From NCBI GenBank assembly GCA_039090855.1, contig CM076997.1, forward strand, positions 168,360,709 through 168,424,708: a stretch of 64,000 nt of DNA, written 5' to 3'. The stretch comes from Macrothele yani (lineage: Eukaryota > Arthropoda > Arachnida > Araneae > Macrothelidae). Of the stretch, positions 43,640-53,740 are shown one piece after another. Numbering within the stretch: the first letter of the stretch is position 1; each line of letters starts with the position of its first letter. The notes beneath the pieces were generated by a model, which did not search any database, was not told where the DNA came from, and was given only the letters and a program-made list of their open reading frames with translations. The position numbers and the translations under genes are program-made.

Positions 43640-44661
43640 GCAGATTGAGTATACTCCATGTCTTCCTTGCGAAAAAGTTGCTTGAACGATCCAGATCTCT
43701 TTTGCTACATTTGTGGCATGTACACCCTAAAAAGGGCGCTATTTGGCCAAACATGGCCCTTGCACCATTAAAATTCACCAACCAACCAAAACTTAAAAAA
43801 AAACTTGAAAACCTATTTCTGAGTTTGTGAAGAAGGCATACCTTGGTTATTTTGATATTAACCAAGTTAATTCGTGGGGTACCCATATCGTATGAAAAAC
43901 TTGCACGGAGCATTTGCGGCAATGGGCAAATAGAAAGAGGAGTTGCCTGAAATTTGGAGTACCAATGGTTTGGAGGAAACCAAAAAAACATGATGACTGT
44001 TATTTTTGCTTTATCAACATTAAGGGCATCAATCGGAATATTGAAGCTCGTGGACCTATCCCGACTTAGATTCAGCAAAGATTCAGCTGAATCATATCCT
44101 GACTTAAATTATATATATTTCGATATCCTGACTTAGATTCAGCAAGATTCAGCTTATCCTGACTTAGATTCAGCAAGATTCAGCTTATCCTGACTTAGAT
44201 TCAGCAAGATTCAGCTTATTCTGACTTAGATTCAGCAAGATTAGCTCTTACATATTCTGACTTAGATTCAGCAAGATTAGCTCGTACACATCCTGACTTA
44301 GATTCAACAAGATTCAGCAAGACGACCTTATCCACACTCAAATGCGGTACCTGTTCCTTCCAGTCACCTACCAGATCTCCCAAAAGATGATGAAGCACAT
44401 ATTTCTGATGACGTACAAGATAAGAGAAGTGTAGAAAGTGACAGTGATTTTGTGCGAACTTCATCACGTGCTCAACGCTTTAACCAAAATGAACTGAGGG
44501 ACTTCATCAGGGATCTGAACCTGTCAAAGGAGTCTTCTGAATTGCTGACCTCCAGGTTTAACGAAAATAATTTACTTCATTCGGGAACCAAAGTTACGTT
44601 TCATCATAGCAGAGAAAAGGATTTGCTGCCGTTTATCTCTAAGAACATCAATCTAGTATAA
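43640..44661 (+). pseudogene. Decayed arthropod repeat-family gene with CxxC motif
   Basis: Read across frames, this shows in order an N-terminal NDPDLFCYICGMYTLKRA (Cys-x-x-Cys), a FGVPMVWRKPKN piece near 43957-43990, a serine/aspartate-rich stretch near 44350-44450 and the conserved helix FNQNELRDFIRDLNLSKESS at 44470-44535, followed by ELLTSRFNENNLL and HHSREKDLL. I recall this order from a multi-copy, uncharacterised protein family in many arthropod genomes, whose copies often look like parts of a mobile element. Function is unknown to me. Here the frame shifts at least twice, a 31-bp minisatellite interrupts the middle, and the downstream conserved part is absent after 44661. It is a pseudogene; the family recognition is moderate in confidence. 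Confidence 0.65.
44060..44330 (+). repeat. 31-bp minisatellite (CCTGACTTAGATTCAGCAAG...)
   Basis: About 7-8 units of CCTGACTTAGATTCAGCAAG plus ATTCAGCTTAT, some with a CTCGTACA/CTCTTACA ending instead. The first units are slightly longer (AAAGATTCAGC). It lies within the pseudogene, where a YPDLDSA-like peptide is expected. The unit is not a multiple of three, so the expansion breaks the frame. Confidence 0.9.
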
Positions 44662-44860
44662 ATTTATTTTGACAATGACAACCCGTTTTTGGTGTCATTA
44701 TGACAAGGATGTTAAGCCAGATAATATCCGAAAACTTGAAAAATCCGTCCCCCTGGAGCGAGAATCCGCGTTTCCCAGATAGCGCCCGGGTACGCTTACC
44801 ACTACACCACCCAGAACAACCAAGTCTCAAGTTTCCGATTTATTTGAATATTGAATATAA
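44662..44860 (-). repeat. tRNA-like repeat (family C), copy 1
   Basis: On the - strand it reads AATCGGAAACTTGAGACTTG, then a tRNA-like GTGTAGTGGTAAGCGTACCC, GGAGCG and then TTTTCAAGTTTTCGGATATT. The same order is found on the + strand at 45080-45240. Confidence 0.7.
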
Positions 44861-44961
44861 CCATCACAGGATTCGCTAGTCGAAGCAACCGGCATTCATG
44901 TTTAGCGAATCTCGAGGTTAAGAATCTTATCCCGTGATTACCCGGAGGAGCAGATAAATTA

Positions 44962-45296
44962 TGAATGAAATACGGGATTACACCATATAATATAAATTTT
45001 GAAGATGAAAATTTTTTTTTTTGTGTAATTATGACATGGATGGTAATGCCAGATAATATCCGAAAACTTATATTCAAATTAATCGGAAACTTGGGACTTG
45101 TTCGTTCTGGATGGTGTTGTGGTTAGCATACCCGGGCCCTATCTGGGCGATGCGGATTCGGTTTACGCTCCAGGACGACGAAATTTTCAAGTTTCCGGAT
45201 ATTATCTGAGTTACCATCCTTGTCATAATTACACCAAAAAACGGATTGTCATCTTCAAAATTTATATTGTATGGTGTAATCCCGTATTTCATTCAA
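44962..45296. repeat. Foldback repeat containing tRNA-like repeat C, copy 2
   Basis: Arms of ~105 bp (44962-45070 and 45190-45296) are reverse complements. Shared words are ATGAATGAAATACGGGATTA, ATATAAATTTTGAAGATGA and GTGTAATTATGACA. The ~120-bp spacer holds the tRNA-like piece (GTTGTGGTTAGCATACCCGG). With copy 1 upstream, the locus contains the same unit in three partial, alternately oriented copies. Confidence 0.78.
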
Positions 45297-45544
45297 GAAC
45301 AATCTGTGTTCTGCAATGACGTCAGAGGCCTTCTGAGGAAAATAAGTCTATCAAACTGCTTTATTAATATGTTTGCTTCAACCAGTTTCTGAAGGAATGG
45401 GTTGAAATAAACTGATTTAGTAGCATGTGGCTGTTTTAACAGTACGTAATATTAATAGCATCAATATTTGTCAAAATATTATCAAACATAGCAGATTATA
45501 CGATTAAGGATCCCGAATTTTGACGGACGATCGGTTGAATCAGC

Positions 45545-45625
45545 GTATAAGAAGGCTATGTCGTATCTCCAAAATATAGCTGATAAGGCAAAACTGATGT
45601 CATTTTTGGAATCAGCGTCCCAAGT
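45545..45625 (-). repeat. Dispersed repeat segment, inverted to 43205-43305
   Basis: See the partner entry. Here it sits immediately next to the TA of the transposon at 45627, so the transposon inserted into or beside this segment. Confidence 0.7.
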
Positions 45626-45626
45626 A

Positions 45627-46382
45627 CAGGGTGATTCATAAAGAAGTATACAGTTTCCAGATGCTGTTAAGCAGTAACAGTTGAAGACGCGGACCACAAC
45701 TGTGAACCGTTAGGTAGATGCACTCAAAGTTTTTGTCCCGCTACTGAGGGAAGTGACGTAGACGATAGCGCGCGGGTCACGTGACTAGTCCGTCAAAATG
45801 GCAGCGTCTACAGTGGATAAGGCGTTTTGTGTTCTTGAATTGAGCAAAACGGAATCTGTAACTGTTGTGCAACGGCACTTTCGATCACGATTCGGAAACG
45901 AACCTCCAACCAGAAAATCTATCTACGATTGGCATAAAAAATTTGAAACTGCGGGCTGTTTGTGCAAACTTAAAAGTCCTGGACGACCGCGTGTATCGGA
46001 AGAAGTCGTCGATAGTGTTTGCACCGCCATTGAACGAAGCCCGGGAAAGTCAACGCGGAGGGTAAGTCGTGAAGTGCAGATTTCCCAGCCCACTGTCTGG
46101 AGAATTTTGAAAAAGAAGCTGAAAATGACTCCATACAAAGTGCAGATGTTGCAAAATCTCCCTGCACTTGATTCAGATATCTTACCTCGCGTTTGGGTGG
46201 AAATGGATTACCGGCTCGATGTGTGTCGTGTGACTAAAGGTGCGCACATAGAACATCTGTGAATGTCTCTAAAAAAACTTGAAACATTCCCCTACAATTA
46301 TGTTACAGGTAACATAAAATATCTTACACTGTTCTTGTTTTATATTGCGTTAAAACTGTATACTTCCTCATGAATCACCCTG
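45627..46382 (+). mobile_element. Core-deleted mariner/Tc-related transposon with clean ends
   Basis: Inverted ends: left CAGGGTGATTCATAAAGAAG and right (reversed) CAGGGTGATTCATGAGGAAG, continuing into GTATACAGTTT on both sides. TA flanks both. At 756 bp it is about half the length expected for an element with a full transposase. It carries a single open frame (45798-46262) in which the catalytic middle is gone. Confidence 0.9.
45798..46262 (+). CDS. Core-less transposase: intact DNA-binding domain fused to C-terminal tail (154 aa)
   Basis: Starts MAASTVDKAFCVLELSKTES at the ATG nearest the expected N-terminus and runs without interruption to TGA. Residues ~5-60 form the first helix-turn-helix domain (VVQRHFRSRFGNEPPTRKSI, then WHKKFETAGCLC). 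Residues ~65-118 carry a GRPR hook and the second helix set (STRRVSREVQISQPTVWRIL). At about residue 122 (YKVQMLQNLPALDSD) the reading jumps to the C-terminal end of the family, RVWVEMDYRLDVCRVTKGAHIEHL-like. No catalytic DDE/D segment is present. It would still bind the element's ends, so a repressor-like or merely passenger role is conceivable. Whether it is expressed cannot be told. The family is one with an N-terminal domain often labelled DUF4817 in arthropods; I am fairly but not fully sure of that label. Confidence 0.72.
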   Translation: MAASTVDKAFCVLELSKTESVTVVQRHFRSRFGNEPPTRKSIYDWHKKFETAGCLCKLKSPGRPRVSEEVVDSVCTAIERSPGKSTRRVSREVQISQPTVWRILKKKLKMTPYKVQMLQNLPALDSDILPRVWVEMDYRLDVCRVTKGAHIEHL

Positions 46383-46389
46383 TATATCC

Positions 46390-47610
46390 AAGAATGAGTC
46401 TAATTTTTAAGGCACCAAAATGTGTGTTAGACAGTGCGATTAATCCACGTCCTTGTTTTCAACTAGCATCTCTTCATATCTTTAGAATTGCAGATCCACA
46501 GTGCTTCATTATGAGAGTCTTCAATATTACGACACCGTATGTTCAATTCAGTATTTGCATACATCGCAGTGCCACACTTTTTCACTTAACACCTGCTGCA
46601 TTAAAACACAAATGTACCTCTTAATACATAGTTTTCTGTAGCATGTTTGAGAAGTGAAGGAAAAGATATTTATAGGTATACGGGCTTTCCAAGTTTCCTT
46701 TATCATTTCTTTGGACCGTTAACTTTCATTTGATCGTTTCTTCTATCTTCATTAAGCTAATGTTCTCCCTTAATCACACATCAGAGGCGACTGTTTTGAA
46801 AAAGTAATTAATGCGGAAGTTTTCCCCGTTCAGACAAAGGCAATTATGCTGATACATAGTTGAATATCGCAAGTGAACAATTCAAACAAAGTATGTCTCC
46901 ACTTGCATTGGCTCCAAGCTCCAGAAAAGTTTGAAATTGATGCGGATTATGATAAATGCGACATCACCGAATAAGGGATACTCCATAAAAATACGATGGG
47001 GAACATCCATCCGGAACATTTGGCAACTGGCCGTAAGCCAACTATATACATAATCTGACATTTTTAGCCGACCGAAACGACCCAATAATATATCCGACTG
47101 TAATATTTCTTCTGAATAGAAAACAAACTGAGTAATGCATCTGAAGATGGATTCCATGGCTCGTACGCTGCTTTAAATTTTTTCGCAGAGAAATGAGCAG
47201 CCGATACATAACATTCTTAGTTCCTTCTAAACTTCGCGTTATCCTTCCAGTTCCATGTCACATGAATCAAAAATTCCTGAAGAAACAAAGAAAGGAAACA
47301 ATCAAAAAGTTCTGTATGAACACTGAAAGAAGTAATCATGTTTCGTTTTTCAATAAAACTACAGCACAAATTTCATGCTCAGCTCTGATGAAAACCCCAT
47401 TTTTATACAAACAAAACACACTCAGTGCTTACGATAAAGGCTACTTTTTTTAAAAATAAGATTATAGAAAATAATTCCAAAAGGGCATTAAAACTTATTT
47501 AGTAAACATGATGATTAAGCAAAATATAATGTTTAGAACATAACTTCTCAGTTATGAATTGATGACCAATTTATCAGGTAAACGTTCATGTTATGTCTGT
47601 ATAAAAAATA
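46390..47610. other. No recognisable feature
   Basis: AT-rich DNA with short open frames (46370-46624, 46882-47157 on the - strand, 47193-47453). I do not recognise any. Confidence 0.45.
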
Positions 47611-47612
47611 TA

Positions 47613-48842
47613 CTCTTGGGTGTGTGCATAAGTTCTACCCGGTTTTGTAGGCTACAAAGAAAGGAAAAGAATACAACAAAGAACGTACTTAGGATTTCAC
47701 ATAATTGCCGTCATTCTGTATAGCCTCTTGCCATCTGTATATGAGTTGGTGAATCCCACGCCGGAAAAACTCTTGTGGTTTAGAGTCAAAAACGTCATGT
47801 AATGCAATTTTCACATCGTTCACATCATCGAAGTTTTGGAGAGCGAAAACGTTATGTAATGATCGAAAAAGGTGGTAGTCCGTAGGTACCAGGCCAGGGG
47901 TTAAGACGGGTGAGGTAACACTTCCCAAACAAAGTCCAGTAATGTTTGCCCAAGTGATTAAAGCAGCAAGAGGTCTGGCGTTATTATGACGAAGGATCAC
48001 GCCTTTGCGATTGACGAGTGCTGGCCGCTTCGATGTCTGTTGTTCTCGCACTCTGTCCAACTGTTTCAGCATTTATCGTTCGGTTGACATCCCACCAAAC
48101 ATTCAACAAAACCTTTTTGGGATGCAGTCCTACTTTTGAGGTCGATGGAGCAGGCTCCAAACTTTCGCACACAGTCCATCGACGCTTTACATTACGGTAC
48201 AGTACCCATTTCTCATCACCCGTTACAATTCGTCCCAAAAACGCTTCATTTCTGTGAAGCACAGAAACACAGGTACGGATTCTCTCTTCTCGTCGCTTTG
48301 CAGAAAGCTGGTGCGGAAAACAATTATCGAACTTGGTGATGAACTCAAGCGCATGCATCCGTCTTTTGACTGTTGTTCTGTGTACCGACAATGTTTCTGC
48401 TAATTTCGAAACGGTTGGGTGTAGGTCATTTGCTATGGCTTGGTCTACATATTCGTCAAAAACCATGGATGGACTTCCAGGATGAGGTTGATCTTCACAG
48501 CTCCTGCCTGCGTCCCGGAATTTCCGAAACCGACGGTGACATGTGCTATCATCAAATACATCTTCCCCATATACTTGACAGATGTTGCGGCAAACCGCGG
48601 CTGCAGTACAGTCTTTAACGAATTCGTACAGTAAACAACGTTTAATGTGCTCCTTATCGCATGCCATGTTACACCGTCCGTTACGAATGATTTAGTCGGA
48701 CAAACCTAGCGCCTCTGTATGGTCTAATGCTCCACGCTCTATTGGCGGAAAATTTGACATCGCAGCGTCATCTGTGACGTAACTACTCCGATCGCAATTT
48801 GCATCTATTACAAAAACGGGTAGAATTTTTGCACACACCTGA
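47613..48842 (-). mobile_element. Mariner transposon, complete length
   Basis: TA-flanked ends: left GGGTGTGTGCATAAGTTCTA, right (reversed) AGGTGTGTGCAAAAATTCTA, continuing CCCGTTTTTGTA. Length is ~1.23 kb. It encodes one transposase split into two overlapping frames (next entry). It is among the best-kept mariners in the window. Confidence 0.9.
47689..48667 (-). pseudogene. Mariner transposase with one main frameshift
   Basis: The start at 48667 (MACDKEHIKRCLLYEF) suits the family. The first helix-turn-helix is followed by CHRRFRKFRDAGRSCEDQPH and a second set ending LSVHRTTVKRRM. The catalytic domain shows IVTGDEKWVLYRNVKRRW with the first Asp intact, then HPKKVLLNVWWDVN. The frame shifts near 48000-48070. 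In the next frame, ILRHNNARPL stands where HDNARPH is expected, so the second catalytic Asp is replaced by Asn, and GLVPTDYHLFRSLH keeps the third Asp. The C-terminus QEFFRRGIHQLIYRWQEAI ends at 47689. Both the frameshift and the Asp-to-Asn change make it inactive. Confidence 0.88.
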
Positions 48843-48927
48843 TATGTGTTACATCTGTGTAACATTTTAAATTGAAATCTTTGTCCATTCATGGGATTCC
48901 TCTACAAGAACCATTGAAGTACGGTTA

Positions 48928-49147
48928 CTTCTTTTTCTTTTAAGGTTTAACGACCACCGTGAGCAACTCAGTGGGCTGTAAGCAGTCGTCTGTCCCTAAT
49001 TTAGAGCCACTGGCTCCAGGGAAGGGAGAGAGCCTGTGCCGTAAGACAAATACAAAATCCATGCCTCACGGGATTCGAACCCGGACCCCTTCCTGACGAA
49101 TGATCAGAAGCCATCGCTTAGACCACTGCGCCACAGGAGAGGCTAGA
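48928..49147 (-). repeat. SINE family A copy with short target duplication
   Basis: Reverse-oriented: TTTAACGACCACCGTGAGCA, TCCCTAATTTAGAGCCACTG, box B complement GGGATTCGAACCCGGACCCC. AAGTACGGT stands at both flanks (48917-48925 and 49148-49156). Confidence 0.9.
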
Positions 49148-49189
49148 AAGTACGGTATCAGTTGCCTGTTAATTCGCAAAGATTTAGAA

Positions 49190-50010
49190 GCACAGGCTTT
49201 TGAAAACAGTTTCCCAAAATAGGAATTTCCCCGTGAGTATGGATACAAATGCTTTTTGAAAATACTTTCTAAGGAATAGGCGGATTCCTAAAAAAAAAGT
49301 GATTTTCGAAGCAAACTTTTCCAAGATAGAATTCCTCCCCACTGTGACGTACTACAGATGTAAAAACATGTGTCAAGACGACAAATCTGCAGCGAGACAT
49401 TTTGTCCGCGTAGCTCAGTTGGAAAGGCGACTTATTCCGGAGTGAGAGGACATGGTTTCAACGCCCGTCGCGGACAAACTTGTGTTTTCACACAACCTAA
49501 TTCAGATTACAAATAGGCTTTTGAAACCATTTTCCCGATAACAGAGATTTCTTGGTTTGCCAATGAAAAAAACAATAAAAAATACTCATGAAACCACTTT
49601 CTACGGAACAGTGATATTTTCCTTGATTCCGGATAAAAAACAACTTTTGACACCAGTTTCTCCAGGAAAGGAATTTATACCTTGTTTCAGAATAAGTAAT
49701 AAATTTTTGAAACTAGTTTCTTCAGGATAAAGGTATACTTCATTGATTACGTATGCAGAAATAAACAAAAGAAAATCATTCTGAAACCACTGTCTTGAAG
49801 AAAGGGAACCCCTTGATTTCGAATGAAAACTGACTTTTGAAATCAGTTTCTCCAGGATGGAAATTTTTCACTTGCTTCGGAATAAAAATAAATTTTTGAA
49901 GCCAGTTCTTTCCAGGATTACTTCATGATTCGGAATAAAAAATGACTTTGAAACCGATTTCAATAGAGCACAGGTTTTCCTCTCGTTTCAAATAAAAATA
50001 TCTCATAGGA
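49190..50010 (+). repeat. Degenerate tandem array (~52-76 bp period) interrupted by a SINE
   Basis: The core TTTTGAAACCAGTTTCTCCAGG, or a variant, recurs at about 49195, 49251, 49307, 49517, 49588, 49640, 49702, 49778, 49831, 49893 and 49945. An AAAGGAATTT...TTGATTTCGGAATAAAAA-like segment lies between. The SINE B copy at 49345-49495 sits between units. Confidence 0.75.
49345..49495 (+). repeat. SINE family B copy
   Basis: GTGACGTACTACAGATGTAA head, ACAAATCTGCAG, then the tRNA-like GTCCGCGTAGCTCAGTTGG with a degraded box B (GGTTTCAACGCCC), ending TTGTGTTTTCACAC. The tRNA-like part is internal, not at the 5' end. It is not a functional tRNA: box B is damaged. Confidence 0.8.
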
Positions 50011-50118
50011 AAGACTTCGGAAGATTTTCTCTTATTTTTAAGAGATATATCTCTGAGGTAGGAAACGACTTGTGTGGATCTACTTCCTACAAAAGTGACA
50101 AGATGGAAATAATCTTGG

Positions 50119-50305
50119 CTACCCGGTGGCGCAGTGGTGTAAGCGCTGACCGCTCGTCCGAGTGGGTACAGATTCGAACACCGGATGAGGAATGGGTGGT
50201 GTGTTCGTCCGACGGTACTGGCTTTCTCCCTCCTCTGGAATCAGTGGCTCTACGTTAGGGATGGACGACCGATTGCAGCCCTTAGAGATGCTGCTTCAGA
50301 TACGT
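50119..50305 (+). repeat. SINE family A-like copy
   Basis: CCCGGTGGCGCAGTGGTGTA head, box B-like AGATTCGAACACCGG, GTACTGGCTTTCTCCCTCCT, CTCTGGAATCAGTGGCTCT and TTAGGGATGGACGACCGATT. No A-tail is visible. Confidence 0.85.
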
Positions 50306-51570
50306 GGTTTGCTTTGAGATGGCCCTCGACTCACTAGTGACAGTGATTTTCCATGTTGTGTCCCGTCTGTTCACTCGCACGATTTTCACCATTCTCCTTT
50401 GACCTCATTCAACCACCAGCTGTTTTCCGTCCACAAGATCGCCGATTGTTAGAAGTTCTTTTACGTCTTGCAACTTCACGGTTACCTCTCGCTACGGTTA
50501 TGCGTGAGGAGGATGGGCGATTGGGGTAGTCTCGAACCTACACGCTTGGGACCAACTGCCAACGCCCCCTGAAACTGAAAGCCTAACAATTCATTCAGTA
50601 CGACCTCGTAAGTGGACCACATGTTTGTTTCCCAGGCTCATCAGCCAACGAGAATATAAAGTTTCTGGTTTAGTCTGGAGGGGCAGAACAGTTGATGCTC
50701 AAGTGTAGTAGGTATTTCTGTAGTAAAACCGACAGGATTCGTGGCACAGCATAAATATAAGGGGAGCTGAGTTATGTCACTTGTCAAGACAATTATGTTT
50801 TATCGCTAACTCAGTTAGTTTTGTGACGAAATCTGATAAACGACTATATGTAAACATCTGGTGTTCCATTAGTTTAGACAGCCTACTCTCGTCGATAGAC
50901 TAACACGGAAAACGAAAATGTGGTCCACCTGTGATGTCGTCTAAAGCAAGTTGACCGGATTTCCGATACGAGAAGCGTTGCAACTGCCGTTCCGGTTCCA
51001 AAATCTTTCAGATCGCTCGTTTCGCCCCCAAAAATCAAATGCTATCTGATGCTTGATGAGCTGGTCTGCCAGATTTATGTTCCACACTGCCCTCACGTGT
51101 CATCGCATGCATTGGAGTGGGCCCTTTATGAGACGAGGACAGTAGTACCTAAGAACCTGGCATCGCAGTATAGATTACTAATAGAACAAAGGAGAAAGAT
51201 TCTTCCTTGTCACAATAACTACGTAAGATCTGGACCGAAATATTTTGATCTGGTTCTAACTCTAGTGATTACGTCATGCTAGTAACAAAGTCCACTGTCA
51301 CCAAATGAACAAACATTTTCTGACAACCTTTAGGCAACCGAGTTTTACAAGTCATAATGAAAGAAAGATGATACCAACAGGCTGCGTTTCAAGCTACAGA
51401 ACGAACGACAGAATTTCCAAACGCATTCAAGTAGCAAATGTTCATACAACTGAATGAAATCTTTTAAGGCGAAGGCCTGGTTTGTCTTGAATGGCTCGAA
51501 AATTTACGCAATTCGTAATATTTGGGTTCTGCTTGGAAAGTACTTTACTTGTTCTCAGTTTTGAGATGAA
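50306..51570. other. No recognisable feature
   Basis: Mixed-composition spacer. A GGCGATTGGGGTAGTCTCG stretch near 50515 is weakly reminiscent of a tRNA-like end but I cannot support it. Confidence 0.45.
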
Positions 51571-51573
51571 TTA

Positions 51574-52783
51574 CACACTGAAGTGCCAAAAGTCATGGGA
51601 TAAGTACCTAGTATTGTGTAGGACCTCCTCTAGCCAGGCAAAGTGCAGCAACTCGACGTGATATCGATTCCACAAGTGGCGGAAAGACTTCAAGAAAGAT
51701 GTTGAGCCATGCCGTCTGAACAACTGCTTACAGTTCCCTGGTAATTGTAGGTGCAGGATCTTGGGTGCGAATGAACCTTTCCACCACGTCTCATAAGTGC
51801 TCTACTGTGTTCATGTCAGGTGAACGTTGTGGCCACACCATCCGTAGGAACTGTCCAGAATGCTCCTCAAACCAATTTTGGACAACTTGGGCCCGATGAC
51901 ATCGTGCAATGACCGCCTGGAAAATCCCAACGTTGTTGGGCTACATGAAGTGAATGAAGGGCTGCAAATGGTCACCTAGCAGAGCAACAAAACGATTACC
52001 CGTTAATGACGTGTTTACGAGAACCAGATGACCCAAACCGTGCCATGTACAGACACCCCACTCATGTATGGAACCACCACCAGCTTGCACAGTGCCTTGT
52101 TGACAGCTTGGGTCCATGGCTTCATAGGGTCTGCCATCAGCTCGTAACAACTGGTATCATCGGACCATGCCACATTTTGCCAATCTTTCAGCACCCAATT
52201 ACCGTGTTCACGAGCCCAGGTGAGAGCGAGAAGCTGTATCCGATTTCGTAATGTTAACAAAAGCACTCTAGGGGATCTTCTACTCTCATACCACATGGAC
52301 ACTAAATTACGCTGCACTGACCAGATAGATATGCTTCTGGTATCTCTTGCATTGAATGTGGATGTTATTTGAGCCAGTGTCACTTGTCTCTTAGCATGGA
52401 TAATCCTAGTCACACGCCGCTGGACACGGTCATTCAGCACCCGTGCTTGGTCACTACGCTGTCCACGGTGGGGGGTGGTAATGCCTTTCATGAGGTATTC
52501 GTGGTACACACAAGACATCGTGGATCGAGAAATGTTGAATGTCCGCACAACTTCGGAAATTGAATGTTCAAACCGACTGGCTCCCACTACCACGCCTCGT
52601 TCAAACTACGATAATTCAGGTCCGCCTGCCATAATCCTACTGCCGTTTGTTCAACCTGTCTTACGAGATTACACCTTGCTGATGATAAAAATCATGGCGT
52701 ATGTCCAAACCCTTGTACGACGGAAGCACCAGTTAAAAATTTGCATACTGCTATCCCATGACTTTTGGCACCAGTGTTTTCTG
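51574..52783 (-). mobile_element. Tc1-like transposon, complete length
   Basis: The ends share AAGTGCCAAAAGTCATGGGA (left) and, reversed at the right, TGGTGCCAAAAGTCATGGGA, with TA at both flanks. The transposase on the - strand has a good N-terminal half (52593 to 52015): ISEVVRTFNISRSTMSCVYH, AKRQVTLAQITSTFNARDTR and NWVLKDWQNVAWSDDTS, where the first Asp is kept. A second frame (52150-51941) gives LTGNRFVALLGDHLQPF. The next block should read FQ(D)DNA but reads FQAVIA, so the second Asp is lost, while SPDMNTVEHL near 51820-51850 keeps the Glu. Inactive through frameshift and loss of the second Asp. Confidence 0.88.
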
Positions 52784-52805
52784 TACAGTTCTTAAGATTG
52801 CAAAA

Positions 52806-53568
52806 TACGAAGGTCATTCAGAAAGTAAAGAACGTTTGGTTATGAAAGCTATATACTTTTAAATTCTTCAAAAATTTTATTTGCAGTTTTTTAACTCATA
52901 CGTTAGCCTATTTTTCTACATACTTGCTCTGGACATTGAGGCACTTATCGTATCTTGGGATAAGTTTTAAGTATCCCCTCCTCATAGAACTCTGCCGCCT
53001 GTCCTTTCAGCCAGTGCATAACAGCCTCTATTGGCGCATCATGATCACCAAAATGTTGTCCATCAAGGAACTGCTTTAAATGGGGGAACAAGTGGTAGTC
53101 CAAGTCCGGGCAGTAAGGTGAATGCTGAAAATTTTCAAAGTGAATTTCATCAAACAGCTCCTTTGTCTTTCTGGCACTGTGCAGGCTTGCGTTCATGGCG
53201 TTCATCCGTGATGAGAGAGGGGTGCTCTGATCAGTCTTCGTCATGAACGTTTGTTCTTCGTTTTTTAAACGTTATGCACCATATACTGACACTGGAGTCA
53301 TTCATAACACCTTCTTCATACACTTGAACAAGTCTCAATGGATATCAGGTGTTTTCAGCAGTCAAAAAACGGTTCGAACTTTGCATACGGAGGGATTTCA
53401 ATGCGCATGCTCATTTCGAAAGATTGTAACTAACCATAAACGGATAATACAAGCCTGATAGTTGTGCTAGGAGATAGCCAACAGTGCACTGGGCCAGGAT
53501 GACCTTGCTTGAGAATGGCCAGGAACCTGCGCAGATGCTATGCGCAAACGTTCTTTAAAACCTACGTG
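52806..53568 (-). mobile_element. Mariner transposon remnant, N-terminal part deleted
   Basis: The ends are similar rather than perfect: GTAAAGAACGTTTGG near the left, TTAAAGAACGTTTGC (reversed) near the right, each preceded by TACGAAGGT/TACGTAGGT-like sequence. The - strand frame 53244-52945 gives the C-terminal third of a mariner transposase: TKELFDEIHFENFQHSPYCP, DYHLFPHLKQFLDGQHFGD, WLKGQAAEFYEEGI. The third-Asp signature YSPDLAPSDYHLF is shortened to YCPDLDYHLF (three residues lost). The region that should carry the helix-turn-helix and first Asp is gone. Confidence 0.8.
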
Positions 53569-53740
53569 CATAAAAATGGGATAACAAGAAAGATGACAGC
53601 TAATTTGCGATTGTAATGAAAACGTCTTTTGAATGCTTTCCGTCGCGAATAAAATTGTTCAGTTATTCATAATCAATTAAAAACGGTTAGAAAAAGAAAT
53701 CAACCGGATTTCTACAATCGATTAAACATCCAGAAATAGA

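Noticed and set aside
44060..44330. 31-bp repeats resembling a CRISPR array
   Set aside because: Contiguous units without spacers, inside a decayed eukaryotic gene.
50510..50575. A tRNA-like 3' half near GGGGTAGTCTCGAACC
   Set aside because: No acceptable box A or stem partners; too weak to report.
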